This document shows, one piece after another, positions 34,388 to 42,808 of a stretch of DNA of 64,000 nucleotides. Source of the DNA: JAXMAO01 sp046350375 (GTDB taxonomy: Bacteria > Planctomycetota > Phycisphaerae > UBA1845 > UTPLA1); the NCBI GenBank assembly GCA_046350375.1, contig JAXMAO010000007.1, forward strand, positions 62,001 to 126,000, read 5' to 3'. Position 1 is the stretch's first letter, and each line of letters opens with the position of its first letter. The position numbers and the translations under genes are program-made. The notes below the pieces were generated by a model. It had not been told where the DNA came from. It ran no database searches and was given only the letters and a program-made list of their open reading frames with translations.

Positions 34388-35503
34388 ATGATGCGCTCCA
34401 AGACCATTGCGTTGCTGTTTCTTGTCATGGCAGGATCGCCGTGCCTGGCCCAGGTGCCGCTCGGCTCGGCGTTCACCTACCAGGGCCACCTCAAGAATGG
34501 CGGCAGCCCGGCCAACGGCAGCTTCGCCATGGACTTCAAGCTTTTCGATGCGCTCGCCGGCGGGACCCAGATTGGATCGACCGTGTCGCTGCCGGCGGTC
34601 TCCGTGGCCAACGGCCTGTTCACGGTGTCGCTTGACTTCGGCGCCGCCTTCAACGGCGACCGGCGCTGGCTGGACATCACCGTCAGCGGCACGCCGCTCA
34701 CGCCGCGACAGGAACTCAGCGCCGCGCCCCATGCACGCTTCTCGGCCGCCCCGTGGAGCACCAGCGGAAGCAACATCTCCAACACCAACGCGGGCAACGT
34801 GGGCATCGGGACTGCATCGCCATCGGCGAAACTGCATCTCGCCGGGCCCGGAAAGATTGACGGGGCGAATACACTTGAATTCGGTGCGGGCGTTCCCAAG
34901 GAGACGAACGCCGGAAAAATCGGATATCAAACCTTTTCGCAGGGGCTGGACATTGTCGGCGCGGGGACGGCGGCGCTCTCTCGCAGGGTCACGATCTGGG
35001 CCGAGGCCGGTTGCAGCATTCAAGGCGCGTGCAGCATGACAAAGGCCATCATCTATGGTGGTGCCGACGTGGCTGAGAATTATGACGTGGCGCCGGCCCT
35101 TGCGGGCAAGACCGGATGCGTCGAACCCAAGCCGGGAAGCGTGGTCGTGATTGATCCAGAGAGTGTTGGCAAACTCAGGGTCGCGTCGGTTGCCTATGAC
35201 CGGCGCGTCGCGGGCGTCATCAGCGGGGCCGACGGGATCAAGCCGGGTCTGGTGCTCGGCCAGAAGCATTCCGTCGCCGACGGGCAGCATCCGGTCGCCA
35301 ACGTCGGTCGGGTGTGGTGCCAATGTGATGCGGACGCCGGCGGATCAATTGAGCCAGGCGACTTGCTCGTCACGTCGGGCACGCCCGGGCACGCAATGCG
35401 GGCGTCCGACCTGACCCGCAGCCAGGGCGCCGTGCTGGGCAAGGCCATGTCACGGCTGGAAAGAGGGCGCGGCCTGGTACTCGTACTCGTCAGTCTTCAA
35501 TAG
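34388..35503 (+). CDS. Secreted fibre-like protein with GNVGIGTxSP motif
   Basis: The protein has 371 residues with a signal peptide (ALLFLVMAGSPCLAQ). Residues about 25-120 form a beta domain seen in many planctomycete secreted proteins (FTYQGHLKNGGSPANG to QELSAAPHARF). The motif GNVGIGTASPSAKLHL near residue 138 is typical of the stalks before S74/tail-fibre chaperone domains. The C-terminal 150 residues form a compact domain (ADVAENYDV, DRRVAGVISG, IEPGDLLVTSGTPGHAM) with no visible S74 Ser-Lys dyad. Two adjacent ATG codons (34388, 34391) follow GAGGTG; the second has better spacing. The PI-PLC-like gene follows 22 bases later, so the genes probably form one operon. Confidence 0.75.
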   Translation: MMRSKTIALLFLVMAGSPCLAQVPLGSAFTYQGHLKNGGSPANGSFAMDFKLFDALAGGTQIGSTVSLPAVSVANGLFTVSLDFGAAFNGDRRWLDITVSGTPLTPRQELSAAPHARFSAAPWSTSGSNISNTNAGNVGIGTASPSAKLHLAGPGKIDGANTLEFGAGVPKETNAGKIGYQTFSQGLDIVGAGTAALSRRVTIWAEAGCSIQGACSMTKAIIYGGADVAENYDVAPALAGKTGCVEPKPGSVVVIDPESVGKLRVASVAYDRRVAGVISGADGIKPGLVLGQKHSVADGQHPVANVGRVWCQCDADAGGSIEPGDLLVTSGTPGHAMRASDLTRSQGAVLGKAMSRLERGRGLVLVLVSLQ

Positions 35504-35525
35504 CAAGGCCGAAGAGAAATAATCC

Positions 35526-36620
35526 ATGTATCTGAAGCAACACGGGCGTGGGTTCGCGGCTGGCGTGCTGGTGCTGATGCTCGGCGCAGATGCGGTCCGG
35601 GCACAGTATGAGTGGGAGTTCGCCCCGCGGCCGGGCGAGCGCCGCCTTGGCTACAACATCTTCAAGGCCAGCCACAATTCGTATGATCGCGACGAAACCT
35701 ATGTGCAGCAGCTCGATGAATGGAACTGCTGGTGTCTCGAACTCGACGCCATCTGGAGGGACGATGCACTCAAGGTTTCGCATGACTGCTCTGGGGACCC
35801 GCCGCTGCTCTCGACGGCGCTCGACCGCTTCAACGACGCGACTCTGACGCCCTACCGCATCACCGTGATCTGGCTGGAATGGAAGAGCATCTGCAATGGG
35901 TCGCCGACTCATCAGATGATTTTCAACAATCTCGCCGGCGCGATCGATTCCACCATCGGACTGAACAATTGCTATACGCCGGATCAATTCCTCGATCCAA
36001 ACGGCGACAACGCCCGCTGGCCCTCCTGGCAGGAACTCGTGCGCCGCGGCAAGTACTGGATCGTGGTGTGCGAGGGATGGCCGATTCCCAACCACTCTCC
36101 GCACGTGTTCCGGTCAATATGCACCGGCTGCATTCCGAGTGGGGTGCCAAGTGATTCCCAGGTGTTTCACAATCACGAAGAGACCGAGTCGCCCGGGCCC
36201 CACAACGACAACTGGATGTCGCGCGGGTATCCGGAACCGACCTGCCCCCTCGAGCAGCCGGACGGGTGGAGCGATGGCGTCAGCAACGGCCACAATCTGG
36301 TGGCCACGAACTGCATCTCGTACGATTCCGTAAACACTGACACCCGCGTTCACCCGCCCCAGCCCTGCTTCGTCACGCGTAACGACATTGGCAGCGCCCA
36401 CGAATACGGAACCATCCGCGACCCGTTCTGGGGGCTCGGTTTGGAGGACGGCAGCACCGGGGGTCTGTTGGGCGCGGTCTATCGCGTGAGAACCTACGGC
36501 GACTTGAGCGAAATCTGGGTTCAGGAAGGCGACTACGACTTCGCGGGACCGATCACGATCAACGGACCGTGCGTCATTACCAACTGGACTGGCGGCGGCA
36601 CTGCGGTGGTGATCCGATGA
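35526..36620 (+). CDS. Secreted PI-PLC-like phosphodiesterase (calcium-dependent type)
   Basis: The protein has 364 residues with a signal peptide (AAGVLVLMLGADAVRAQ). The X-domain start is clear: KASHNSYDRDETYVQQLD, with H50 and N51. The strand CLELDAIW follows, with E72 and D74, then SHDCSGD with H86. This His-Asn / Glu-x-Asp / His set mirrors the catalytic and calcium-binding residues of calcium-dependent phosphoinositide phospholipase C; bacterial metal-free PI-PLC lacks this acidic pair. It may cleave phosphoinositides or related phosphodiesters outside the cell, but the natural substrate is inference. It overlaps the next gene by ATGA, so translation is coupled. Confidence 0.8.
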   Translation: MYLKQHGRGFAAGVLVLMLGADAVRAQYEWEFAPRPGERRLGYNIFKASHNSYDRDETYVQQLDEWNCWCLELDAIWRDDALKVSHDCSGDPPLLSTALDRFNDATLTPYRITVIWLEWKSICNGSPTHQMIFNNLAGAIDSTIGLNNCYTPDQFLDPNGDNARWPSWQELVRRGKYWIVVCEGWPIPNHSPHVFRSICTGCIPSGVPSDSQVFHNHEETESPGPHNDNWMSRGYPEPTCPLEQPDGWSDGVSNGHNLVATNCISYDSVNTDTRVHPPQPCFVTRNDIGSAHEYGTIRDPFWGLGLEDGSTGGLLGAVYRVRTYGDLSEIWVQEGDYDFAGPITINGPCVITNWTGGGTAVVIR

Positions 36621-37066
36621 AGACACGAACGAAATCCGGCATCGATCGGGCAGTTCGGTCGTTGCGGCTGGGCGGCACGATCTGCCTCTGCACCGCCGCG
36701 CTTTCGCTGGCCCAGCCCACAATTGACTGGTTCACCGTCGACGGCGGCGGCGCAATGAATAGCGCGGGGGGGGCCTTCAGCCTCTCCGGCACCATCGGCC
36801 AACCGGACGCCAAGGTCGCACCGGTGATGTCGGGCGGCACATTCGAGCTGACCGGCGGCTTCTGGCCCGTAACGCAGGTCTGCTACTGCCTCGCCGACAT
36901 GAACGGCGACGGCAAACACAACGGCGACGACGTTCAGATATTCGTGAATTGCATCATCGCCGGCGGCAACTGTCCCTGCGCCGACGTGAACGGCGTGAAC
37001 GGCGTGGACCTCGCCGACGTGCCCGCGTTTGTGGCCGATCTGCTTGCCGGCAACGTGTGCCCCTAG
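36617..37066 (+). CDS. Secreted dockerin-like protein
   Basis: The protein has 149 residues from the ATG overlapping the upstream stop. The signal peptide is GGTICLCTAALSLAQ. Residues about 35-85 match a short planctomycete domain (IDWFTVDGGGAMNSAGGAFSLSGTIGQPD to FELTGGFWP). The C-terminus contains two calcium loops of dockerin type I pattern: DMNGDGKHNGDD and DVNGVNGVDLAD. Such domains bind cohesins in clostridia. In planctomycetes their partners are undefined, so a role in surface assembly is inference. It is the last gene of the operon with the PI-PLC-like enzyme. Confidence 0.78.
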   Translation: MKTRTKSGIDRAVRSLRLGGTICLCTAALSLAQPTIDWFTVDGGGAMNSAGGAFSLSGTIGQPDAKVAPVMSGGTFELTGGFWPVTQVCYCLADMNGDGKHNGDDVQIFVNCIIAGGNCPCADVNGVNGVDLADVPAFVADLLAGNVCP

Positions 37067-37269
37067 GCGACCGTGTCCCGCCCAGTCGACGCGCGCTTCA
37101 CGAAGGGCGTCCGACGCATCAATCGAGCGTCGGCGGCAAAGGCGCTCGGCGATGCACCCGGGGCTGTGCCGCGCCCCGCCCACGTCGCACGGCCAGGCCT
37201 CGCCGCGAACCGGTCGCTCGTCCGCCGCTGGCGGGCTAGACAAGTCTGAGCGCGGCCGCGCGCGCTGCG

Positions 37270-39360
37270 CTACGGCTTGCCCAGCAACTCTTCGGCGAGC
37301 TTCTCGGCGTCGTACACCTTGCGCAGCGCCTCGACCAGGCCGCGGCTGTCGACCGCCACCGCCCGACCGGCACGGTCGGTGTAGGCGATGTCCCACACCA
37401 GCCCCTCGATGTTCCCGTCGAAGATCAGCCCGATCACCTCGCCCGCCCGATTCACCACCGGGCTGCCCGAGTTCCCGCCGATGATGTCGGCCGTGCAGAC
37501 GAAGTTGAACGGAATGTTCAGGTTCAGCTTCGAGCGTCGATCCATCCAGCGCTTCGGCAGATTGAACGGATAGACGCCGCCGCGCTCCGACTGGCGGGCA
37601 TACATCCCCAGGAAGTCGGTGAACGCCGGCACCCGCGCGCTCTCGCTCACGTAGCCGCTCACCGGCCCGAACGCCAGCCTCAGCGTGAAGGTCGCATCCG
37701 GGTACATGTCCTCGCCGTTGATGGCGAACTGCGCCGCGGCGATCTTCGCGTACGCGTCGCGCTCGACGCTCTCGATCTCGTCCTCGAACCGCTTGCGCAG
37801 CGCCCGAGCCTGCGGATCGACCATCCGCACGAACGCGATGACCGGGTCGTTCGAGCCGGCGATCGCCGCCGTGCCGCCGGTCGCGAGCTTCCGCCGGAAC
37901 TCGACGTCCTTCAACTGCGTGCCCGACACCATGGCCGCCGCCCGCGCCCGCGGCGACTGCCCGGCCAGCAGGTCGCGAACCAGCGCGTCCTCGCCGCCGA
38001 ACGTCTCGGCCAGGAACGACAGCCCCGCCGCGATGCGGTCGATCTCCAGCCCGTCATAGATCGGCGCGGCTGAGAACAGCTCCTGCTCGCGCGACGGCAG
38101 CTCGTTGTCGGTGAACTCCCGCAGCCGGTCGGCGTTCGGCTTGCTCTTCTCCTCGGCCATCCGTACCAGGGTCCGGCCGATCGTCAGCAGGTCCGACCGC
38201 AGCACGCTCCGCCGTCCCTCGAGCGCGGCATGGCGCTCGTAGAACGTGGCGTAGCTGCGCCGCGAGGCGGCCAGCTTGTCCCACGCGTCGCCCCACTTCT
38301 TCTTCCATTCCGGGTTGCCGTCGACCGCACCGCGCAGCTTGCGCTCGGCCTCGATCTTGCCCGCCATCAGCTCCGGGTCGAGCAGCCCCGCCAGAATGCC
38401 CGTGAACGCCTTGCGGCTGTTTTCGACGCTGCGCCGGTCGCCGTTGGCGATCCGCGCGTTCTCGGCCGACCGCCCCGCGAACGATTGCAGCGTCACCTCT
38501 CTCCGCCACAGTTTCCGCAGAATGCTGGGCGTCTCCACGTCGCGCAGGAAACGCAGGTGATCGACCGTGTAGAGCCGCTGCGTGCGACCCGGGTGGCCGA
38601 GCACGAACGCCAGGTCGCCCTCCTTCGACCCGCGACTCCAGCGCAGATAGTGCTCGCACTTCAGCGGCTGACCGTTCTCGTAGATGCGGAAGAACGACAC
38701 GTCCAGGTTGAAGCGCGGATACTCGAAGTTGTCGGTGTCGCCGCCGAAAAAGGCAATCTGCTCCTCCGGAGCCATCACCAGCCGGATGTCGGTGTAGCGC
38801 TGGTAGCGGTAGAGGTGAAACCGCGCCCCCTGGTACAGCGTCACCACCTGGCTGATGAGCCCGGTCTTCTCCTTCGACTCCTGCTCGATCGTAGTCATCG
38901 CCTTGCGCCGCGCCGTGTTGGCGTCGGCATCGGACATGCCCGCAGTCACGGCCGCGTTGACACGCTCGGTCACGTCCTCGATCGACTGAAGCACTTCGAA
39001 CTCTTCGTCCTTGCACTTCAGCTCGTCGGCCCGCGTCGCCGCCAGAAAGCCGTCGCGGATGTAGTTGTTCGCCTCGGTGCTCAGCTTCTCGATGGCGTCC
39101 GACCCGACGTGGTGATTGGTCATCACCAGCCCGTCGGCCGAGACAATCGACCCCGAGCCGCCCGCGCCAATCCGCACGCACGACTTCTGCACGTGCTCCA
39201 GCCACGCCGGGGTCACCTCGAACTGGTGCCGCTCCTTCAGCAGCTTGGCCGGCGGCCGGTTGAGCAGCCACATCCCCTCGTCGGCCCGCGCCCACGAACT
39301 GCCCGCCAGAACCGCGGCCGCAGCCGCCGCACGGCACACCTGTCGATCCAGACGCCACAT
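37270..39360 (-). CDS. S46 family dipeptidyl-peptidase (DPP7-like)
   Basis: The exported serine peptidase has 696 residues from ATG 39360, which has GAGGAG 9 bases upstream; a longer frame to 39450 overlaps that site. After the signal peptide come the N-terminal DEGMW segment and the triad. The His is in VMTNHHVGSD (residue 83 or 84), the Asp in GGDTDNFEYPR (about residue 212) and the Ser in IIGGNSGSPV (about residue 630). Family S46 removes dipeptides from peptide N-termini. The residue after the serine that sets specificity appears as Gly in FDGNIEG, as in DPP7, rather than Arg as in acidic-specific DPP11. The OPT transporter lies 95 bases upstream on the same strand, suggesting coupled peptide breakdown and uptake. 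Confidence 0.92.
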   Translation of the reverse strand: MWRLDRQVCRAAAAAAVLAGSSWARADEGMWLLNRPPAKLLKERHQFEVTPAWLEHVQKSCVRIGAGGSGSIVSADGLVMTNHHVGSDAIEKLSTEANNYIRDGFLAATRADELKCKDEEFEVLQSIEDVTERVNAAVTAGMSDADANTARRKAMTTIEQESKEKTGLISQVVTLYQGARFHLYRYQRYTDIRLVMAPEEQIAFFGGDTDNFEYPRFNLDVSFFRIYENGQPLKCEHYLRWSRGSKEGDLAFVLGHPGRTQRLYTVDHLRFLRDVETPSILRKLWRREVTLQSFAGRSAENARIANGDRRSVENSRKAFTGILAGLLDPELMAGKIEAERKLRGAVDGNPEWKKKWGDAWDKLAASRRSYATFYERHAALEGRRSVLRSDLLTIGRTLVRMAEEKSKPNADRLREFTDNELPSREQELFSAAPIYDGLEIDRIAAGLSFLAETFGGEDALVRDLLAGQSPRARAAAMVSGTQLKDVEFRRKLATGGTAAIAGSNDPVIAFVRMVDPQARALRKRFEDEIESVERDAYAKIAAAQFAINGEDMYPDATFTLRLAFGPVSGYVSESARVPAFTDFLGMYARQSERGGVYPFNLPKRWMDRRSKLNLNIPFNFVCTADIIGGNSGSPVVNRAGEVIGLIFDGNIEGLVWDIAYTDRAGRAVAVDSRGLVEALRKVYDAEKLAEELLGKP

Positions 39361-39455
39361 GGAAACCATCTCCTCGCAGGGGCGACCCTCGCCAGAATCG
39401 CCAACCCAGGCTCGCGCTCGCTCGCGGCCGCGTGCGGGCCGCGCGACCATTCAAC

Positions 39456-41705
39456 TCACCGCTTCGCGCCGCCGTTCGACGCCGGCCGGCGACTCCCGAT
39501 CCACGTCAGCACCGCCGCCAGCCCGCCAAACATCAGCAGCGAGATCACCTTCGCCTTGCCCGACTCGGCATAGCCGTGACCCAGGCGCGAACCGAGGTCC
39601 AGCGCCCGGTTGAAGCCGTCCGGCATGAACGCGAAGAACGTCACGATCAGCCCGCACAGCGTGCCGCCCGCGATGTAGCCGCTCGACAGCAGCACGCCCG
39701 GACCGGTCTCGGTCTCGCTCTCGGACGCTGACACCCCGGTCATCTTGTCGCAGATCCAGCGCAGCACGCCGCCCGCGAACAGCGGCGTCGTCGAGTAAAG
39801 CGGAATGTACATGCCCACCGCCACCGGCAGCGCCGGCAGACCCGCCAGCTCCAACGCCACGGCGATCAGCGCCCCGATGATGACCATCCCCCATTGCAGC
39901 GTGCCGCCGAGGATTCCCTCGATGATCGACGAAAACAACTGCGGCTGCGGCGCGGCAAACGCCTTGGGCGCCTCGACGCCGTTGTCCATCTGCGTCAGCT
40001 CGCGCGCGATCGGCAGATCGGTGCGGTAGCGCGCGTGCCCGGCCGCATCGACCAGGTACCGCCCCGCCCGCACGCCGGCCACCTGCCCGGCGCGCACGTG
40101 GACGATGCGATACTCCGCCGTGTCCTTCTCGGCATAGGGTCGCCCGACCCGCTGCGTCGGCGCATCGCCGGGCACCGTCAGCGCCGAAGCGGGCAGGTCT
40201 TTCGTGGTGTAGTGAACCCGCCCGGCGTTCATCAGCAGCAGCGTCACCCCGATCACGATCGCCGAGGTCACCGCGCCGACCACGATGCCCACCTGCTGGG
40301 CCCGCGGCGTGGCGCCGACCAGGAATCCGGTCTTCAGGTCCTGCGAAGTCGTCCCGCCGTTCGACGACGCGATGCACACCACCGCCGCCACCGTCAGCAC
40401 CGTGAGCATCGAGCTCGCGCCGGTCCGACCCAGCAGCAGGAAGACGAGGCAGGTCATCAGCAGGGTTGCGATCGTCATGCCCGAGATCGGGTTCGACGAC
40501 GAGCCCACCTCGCCCGTCAGCCGCGACGAGACCGTCACGAACAGGAACCCGAACAGCAGGATCATCGCCGCGCCCAGCAGACCCTGCGGCGAGAAGCCCA
40601 GCCCCAGCGAAGGTATCGCCATCATCGCGACCACCAGCGCCGCGCTGCCGAACAGCACGACTTTCATCGACAGGTCGCGCCCCGTCCGCCCGGCCCCGCT
40701 GCCGCCGCTGCCGCCGCGCAGGTCGCGCAGCCCCGAGACGATCGACGCCCAGATCAGCGGCAGCGCCCGGCACATGCTGATGATGCCGCCCGCCGCCACC
40801 GCCCCGGCGCCGATGTATCGCAGGTAGTTCGCCCACAGCCCGTTGTGATCGAGGGCCCGCACCAGCACCGTCGCCGGCGGCACCGGGGCGCTCAGCCCGT
40901 CGCCAAACGTCGCGATCAGCGGGCCCAGCACGAAATAGGAGAGCACCGCGCCCGACATCATCAGCCCGGCGATCTTCGGCCCCAGCAGAAAGCCCACGCC
41001 CAGCAGCTCCGGCGACACGTCCGCCGAAATCGCCGCGCCCTTCAAGCCCGTGCGCGTCCCGTCGGCCGCGGTGCGATAGAGCGCCTGCTCCGGCACGTCG
41101 CTCCACAGCTTCATCGCGCTGGTGCAGAACTTGTGCACCGCCGCAATGCCGAACCCCAGGAAGACCATCCGCGCCGTCGTCCCGCCCTTGTCGCCGGCGA
41201 TCAGCACCTCGGCGCACGCCGTCCCCTCGGGATACTTCAGCTTGCCGTGCTGCTTGACGATGAACGCCCGCCGCAGCGGGATCATCATCAGAATCCCCAG
41301 CAGCCCGCCGAGGATCGACACGGTCATCACCCGCGTCACGTCCATCTCATAGCCGAGCAGGTAGAGCGCCGGCATCGTCACGCCCACGCCGAACGCGATC
41401 GACTCGCCCGCCGAGCCGGTGGTCTGCACGATGTTGTTTTCGAGAATCGTTGCCGGCCGGCCGAACGCCTTGCCGAACACCCGGAAAAAGGTGATCGACA
41501 GCACCGCGATCGGCACCGACGCCGAGACGGTCATGCCCACCTTCAGCAGCAGGTAGAGGCTCGACGCGCCGAACACGATCCCCAGGACCGTGCCCAGCAG
41601 GATCGCCCGGATGCTCAGCTCCGCCAGACCGACCTGCGCATCGGGAATGTACGGCTGGTGCGCGGAACCGGATTCACCTGGCGACGGGTGCGAGTTGGCT
41701 TTCAT
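39456..41705 (-). CDS. OPT family oligopeptide transporter
   Basis: This 749-residue membrane protein has about sixteen hydrophobic segments. Signatures of the OPT/YSL superfamily are present, including EGTACAEVLIAGDKGG near residue 130 and SSNPISGMTIATLLMTC, close to the family NPxxG-type motif. A conserved first helix reads LGIVFGASSLYLLLKVGMTVSASVP. Such proteins take up oligopeptides or metal chelates with protons; its neighbours (S46 peptidase, arginase) favour peptides. The start was placed at ATG 41705, because the frame upstream to 42293 overlaps arginase on the same strand and has no family similarity. Confidence 0.9.
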   Translation of the reverse strand: MKANSHPSPGESGSAHQPYIPDAQVGLAELSIRAILLGTVLGIVFGASSLYLLLKVGMTVSASVPIAVLSITFFRVFGKAFGRPATILENNIVQTTGSAGESIAFGVGVTMPALYLLGYEMDVTRVMTVSILGGLLGILMMIPLRRAFIVKQHGKLKYPEGTACAEVLIAGDKGGTTARMVFLGFGIAAVHKFCTSAMKLWSDVPEQALYRTAADGTRTGLKGAAISADVSPELLGVGFLLGPKIAGLMMSGAVLSYFVLGPLIATFGDGLSAPVPPATVLVRALDHNGLWANYLRYIGAGAVAAGGIISMCRALPLIWASIVSGLRDLRGGSGGSGAGRTGRDLSMKVVLFGSAALVVAMMAIPSLGLGFSPQGLLGAAMILLFGFLFVTVSSRLTGEVGSSSNPISGMTIATLLMTCLVFLLLGRTGASSMLTVLTVAAVVCIASSNGGTTSQDLKTGFLVGATPRAQQVGIVVGAVTSAIVIGVTLLLMNAGRVHYTTKDLPASALTVPGDAPTQRVGRPYAEKDTAEYRIVHVRAGQVAGVRAGRYLVDAAGHARYRTDLPIARELTQMDNGVEAPKAFAAPQPQLFSSIIEGILGGTLQWGMVIIGALIAVALELAGLPALPVAVGMYIPLYSTTPLFAGGVLRWICDKMTGVSASESETETGPGVLLSSGYIAGGTLCGLIVTFFAFMPDGFNRALDLGSRLGHGYAESGKAKVISLLMFGGLAAVLTWIGSRRPASNGGAKR

Positions 41706-41830
41706 ATGAGAGTTGCCCGGACGACCGGCGTACGGCGATTTCCGCTCGGCTCGAATCGCTCCAGTGTCGCCGCTGGGCGGTCGAAATGCAATCCGGTCCG
41801 GCCGCGCGCCGGCCGTCGCGGTTGGCCGCG

Positions 41831-42754
41831 CTAGAGAATGCTCTTGCCGAACAGCGACAGGATCAGTTCGACTCCCAGTTCGGCCGTGCGATTCCGCTCG
41901 TCCAGCACCGGGTTCACCTCGACCAGGTCCACCGCCCGCACCGCCTTCGAGTCGTGCAGCATCTCCATCGCCAGGTGCGCCTCGCGATAGCTGATTCCGC
42001 CGCGGACCGGCGTTCCGGTGCCCGGCGCGAAGGCCGGGTCGAGCGCGTCGGTGTCGAATTGCAGGTGAATTCCCTCGGTGTCGCGCGACGCCACGGTGAT
42101 CGCCCGCGACATGACCTCCCGAATGCCCAGCTCGTCCACGTCGCGCATCGTGAAGACCCGCACGCCGCTGCGTCGCAGGTTGTCGCGCTCGCCCGCGTCG
42201 ATGTCGCGCACGCCGACGATCGCCACGTGGTCGGGCCGCACCTTCGGGCAGAATCCCAGCAGTTCGGTGAACCGCGGATCGCCCAGGCCGCACAAAATCG
42301 CCAGGCTCATCCCGTGGATGTTGCCCGACGGCGTCGTCTCGGCCGTATTCATGTCGCCGTGCGCGTCGAACCAGATGACGCCCAGCCCCTGCTTGCGCTC
42401 CCGGAAATGGGCCGCCGAGCCCGCCACCGAGCCGATCGCGATGCTGTGGTCGCCGCCCAGCATCAGCGGAAACCGGTCGTCGTCGAGCGCCTGCTGCGTC
42501 ACGCGCGCGACAGACTCCACCACCTTCAGAATCACATCCGCATACCGCAGCCGCGGATCGCCGACGCTCTGCGTCTCCGGAATCTCAACGTCGATGTCGC
42601 CGTAGTCCTCGACATCTTGCCCCAGCAGCTCGAGCTGCCGCTCCAGCCCCGCCACCCGCACGGCCGACGGGCCCATGTCCACCCCGCGCCGGCCGGACCC
42701 GAGGTCCAGCGGCGCGCCGAGAATCCGCACCCGCTTGCGCTGCGTCTGCGCCAT
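41831..42754 (-). CDS. rocF: Arginase
   Basis: The enzyme hydrolyses arginine to ornithine and urea with a binuclear manganese centre. It has 307 residues from ATG 42754. All three family motifs are present: LMLGGDHSIAIGS, WFDAHGDMNT and HLQFDTDALDPAFAPGTGTPVRGG. The Asp-x-Asp-x-x-Asp metal set is intact, and the usual S-F-D-I-D-G-L-D appears as Q-F-D-T-D-A-L-D. The C-terminus (DLVEVNPVLDERNRTAELGVELI) is typical of arginase rather than agmatinase. It lies 125 bases upstream of the OPT gene on the same strand. The next gene upstream is divergent. Confidence 0.93.
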   Translation of the reverse strand: MAQTQRKRVRILGAPLDLGSGRRGVDMGPSAVRVAGLERQLELLGQDVEDYGDIDVEIPETQSVGDPRLRYADVILKVVESVARVTQQALDDDRFPLMLGGDHSIAIGSVAGSAAHFRERKQGLGVIWFDAHGDMNTAETTPSGNIHGMSLAILCGLGDPRFTELLGFCPKVRPDHVAIVGVRDIDAGERDNLRRSGVRVFTMRDVDELGIREVMSRAITVASRDTEGIHLQFDTDALDPAFAPGTGTPVRGGISYREAHLAMEMLHDSKAVRAVDLVEVNPVLDERNRTAELGVELILSLFGKSIL

Positions 42755-42808
42755 GAACGACTCGCTTACGATGGCTGTCCGGCCCGATCCGCGGCGATAT
42801 TCTATTTC

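Noticed and set aside
41706..42293. N-terminal extension of the OPT transporter to 42293
   Set aside because: It overlaps the arginase gene in another frame on the same strand and has an Arg/Gly-rich sequence without family similarity.
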